Shown here piece by piece: positions 6,054 to 6,773 of a DNA stretch of 6,773 bases. The stretch comes from Nitrospirota bacterium (GTDB lineage: Bacteria > Nitrospirota > Leptospirillia > Leptospirillales > Leptospirillaceae): NCBI GenBank assembly GCA_021828525.1, contig JAJZGM010000067.1:1-6773 (forward strand). Direction: 5' to 3'. Made by a program: the position numbers and the translations under genes. Numbering within the stretch: the stretch's first letter is position 1; every line of letters starts with the position of its first letter. The notes beneath the pieces were generated by a model. It saw only the letters and a list, made by a program, of their open reading frames with translations, made no database searches and was not told where the DNA came from.

Positions 6054-6725
6054 ATGAATCTTTTCAACTTCATGAACCAGATCAGCCTTCTTGCAGAAGC
6101 TGTTCTGGGTTTCCTTCTCTTCCTGTCCTCGCTCAGCTGGGGCGTCATTTTCTACAAATTGTACATCCTGTCAAAGACGGGCCGGGAAAATACCGCCTTC
6201 ATCCGGGTCTTCAAGAGGGTCGACCGCTTCTCCAAGCTCTACCAGGAGGCGGGAGACTATCGCCGCTCCACACTGGCCTTCATGTTCCGGACAGCCTATG
6301 AAAAGATCAAGGGCATCGAGGAGCGGGCCATGGCCCGGGGGGAAGGGATCCGGGAGGGCGACATCGAGGTTGTTCACCGCACACTTCTCCAGTCCCGACA
6401 GGAAGAATTGACACGTCTTGAGTCCTATCTCCCCATCCTGGCCACGACGGCCAACATCTCTCCCTTTGTCGGACTATTCGGAACGGTCTGGGGTATCATC
6501 CATGCCTTCCGGGATATCAGCCACCAATCCTCGGTCAGCATCGCCTCGGTGGCTCCGGGCATCGCCGATGCTCTCGTGACGACCGCCGCCGGCCTTTTTG
6601 CCGCCATTCCGGCAGTAATCGCCTACAACTACTTTCTTCAGCGGATCCGGGGCGTGGAAGGGCTGGCCGAGTCCTTCAACATGGAGCTTCTGAACGTGAT
6701 GGCTGAAGGACGGTGGAAGGAATAG
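6054..6725 (+). CDS. tolQ: TolQ, proton-channel subunit of the Tol-Pal system
   Basis: MotA/TolQ/ExbB family inner-membrane protein of 223 residues, the usual TolQ length. With TolR it forms a proton-driven motor that energises TolA and Pal to keep the outer membrane attached and to constrict it at division. Three membrane helices are visible: about 13-36, 135-152 and 168-193, with a charged cytoplasmic domain between the first two. The second holds SPFVGLFGTVWGIIHAF and the third region holds VAPGIADALVTTAAGLFAAIPAVIAYN, both closely like E. coli TolQ; the GTVWGI(I/M)HAF stretch favours TolQ over ExbB. TAAGGA at 6039-6044 lies 9 bases before the ATG. A second Met at residue 7 is a weaker start. 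A downstream tolR is expected, and a ribosome binding site follows within 40 bases. ExbB is the main alternative. Confidence 0.93.
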   Translation: MNLFNFMNQISLLAEAVLGFLLFLSSLSWGVIFYKLYILSKTGRENTAFIRVFKRVDRFSKLYQEAGDYRRSTLAFMFRTAYEKIKGIEERAMARGEGIREGDIEVVHRTLLQSRQEELTRLESYLPILATTANISPFVGLFGTVWGIIHAFRDISHQSSVSIASVAPGIADALVTTAAGLFAAIPAVIAYNYFLQRIRGVEGLAESFNMELLNVMAEGRWKE

Positions 6726-6758
6726 GGGAGTGAGGGGGCCAAACGTTATGGTTATTTT

Positions 6759-6773
6759 GGAGAGTTGCTGTGA
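6759..6773 (+). promoter_or_regulatory. Likely ribosome binding site and GTG start of the next gene (tolR?)
   Basis: GGAGAG (6759-6764) stands five bases before GTG at 6770-6772, the last codon of the window. An alternative start is ATG at 6748, which has GAGGGGG upstream and stays open to the edge for eight codons (MVILESCC). Gene order suggests tolR/exbD, but no coding sequence is visible to confirm it. Confidence 0.4.

Overview
The window looks like chromosomal DNA of a GC-rich Gram-negative bacterium. A TolQ-type Tol-Pal subunit and a protein that reads as an outer-membrane beta-barrel both imply an outer membrane. The most telling gene encodes an exported protein with a single CxxCH heme-c motif just after its signal peptide, followed by a long barrel-like region. 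That is the architecture of the Cyc2/Cyt572 porin-cytochromes of iron oxidisers, so my best guess is a Leptospirillum-like acidophile (Nitrospirota). This rests on recalled family architecture, not on a search; other iron oxidisers remain possible.

Layout, all genes on the + strand. Bases 1-1623: the 3' part of a YhaN/SbcC-like coiled-coil ATPase cut by the window edge. Then a 165-base gap with GC hairpins, followed by rmuC (1789-3189). Thirty bases later comes a 203-residue membrane-anchored protein of unknown function (3220-3831), and 94 bases after that the porin-cytochrome-like gene (3926-5596). A short stem-loop at its stop codon may end that transcript. A consensus-quality sigma70 promoter (TTGACA, 17 bases, TACAAT) then drives tRNA-Asp(GUC) (5777-5853) through a leader of about 105 bases that holds two strong stem-loops. 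A 200-base gap with a 26-base-period direct repeat precedes tolQ (6054-6725), and the window ends at a likely ribosome binding site and GTG start of the next gene, probably tolR.

Functionally there are three blocks. The ATPase and RmuC are both DNA-maintenance proteins. The anchored unknown and the porin-cytochrome may form a cell-envelope or electron-transfer unit; the link is only by proximity. The tRNA and the tol operon are housekeeping. No mobile element, CRISPR array or integration scar was seen. The most notable item is the porin-cytochrome-like protein, a candidate outer-membrane electron conduit.
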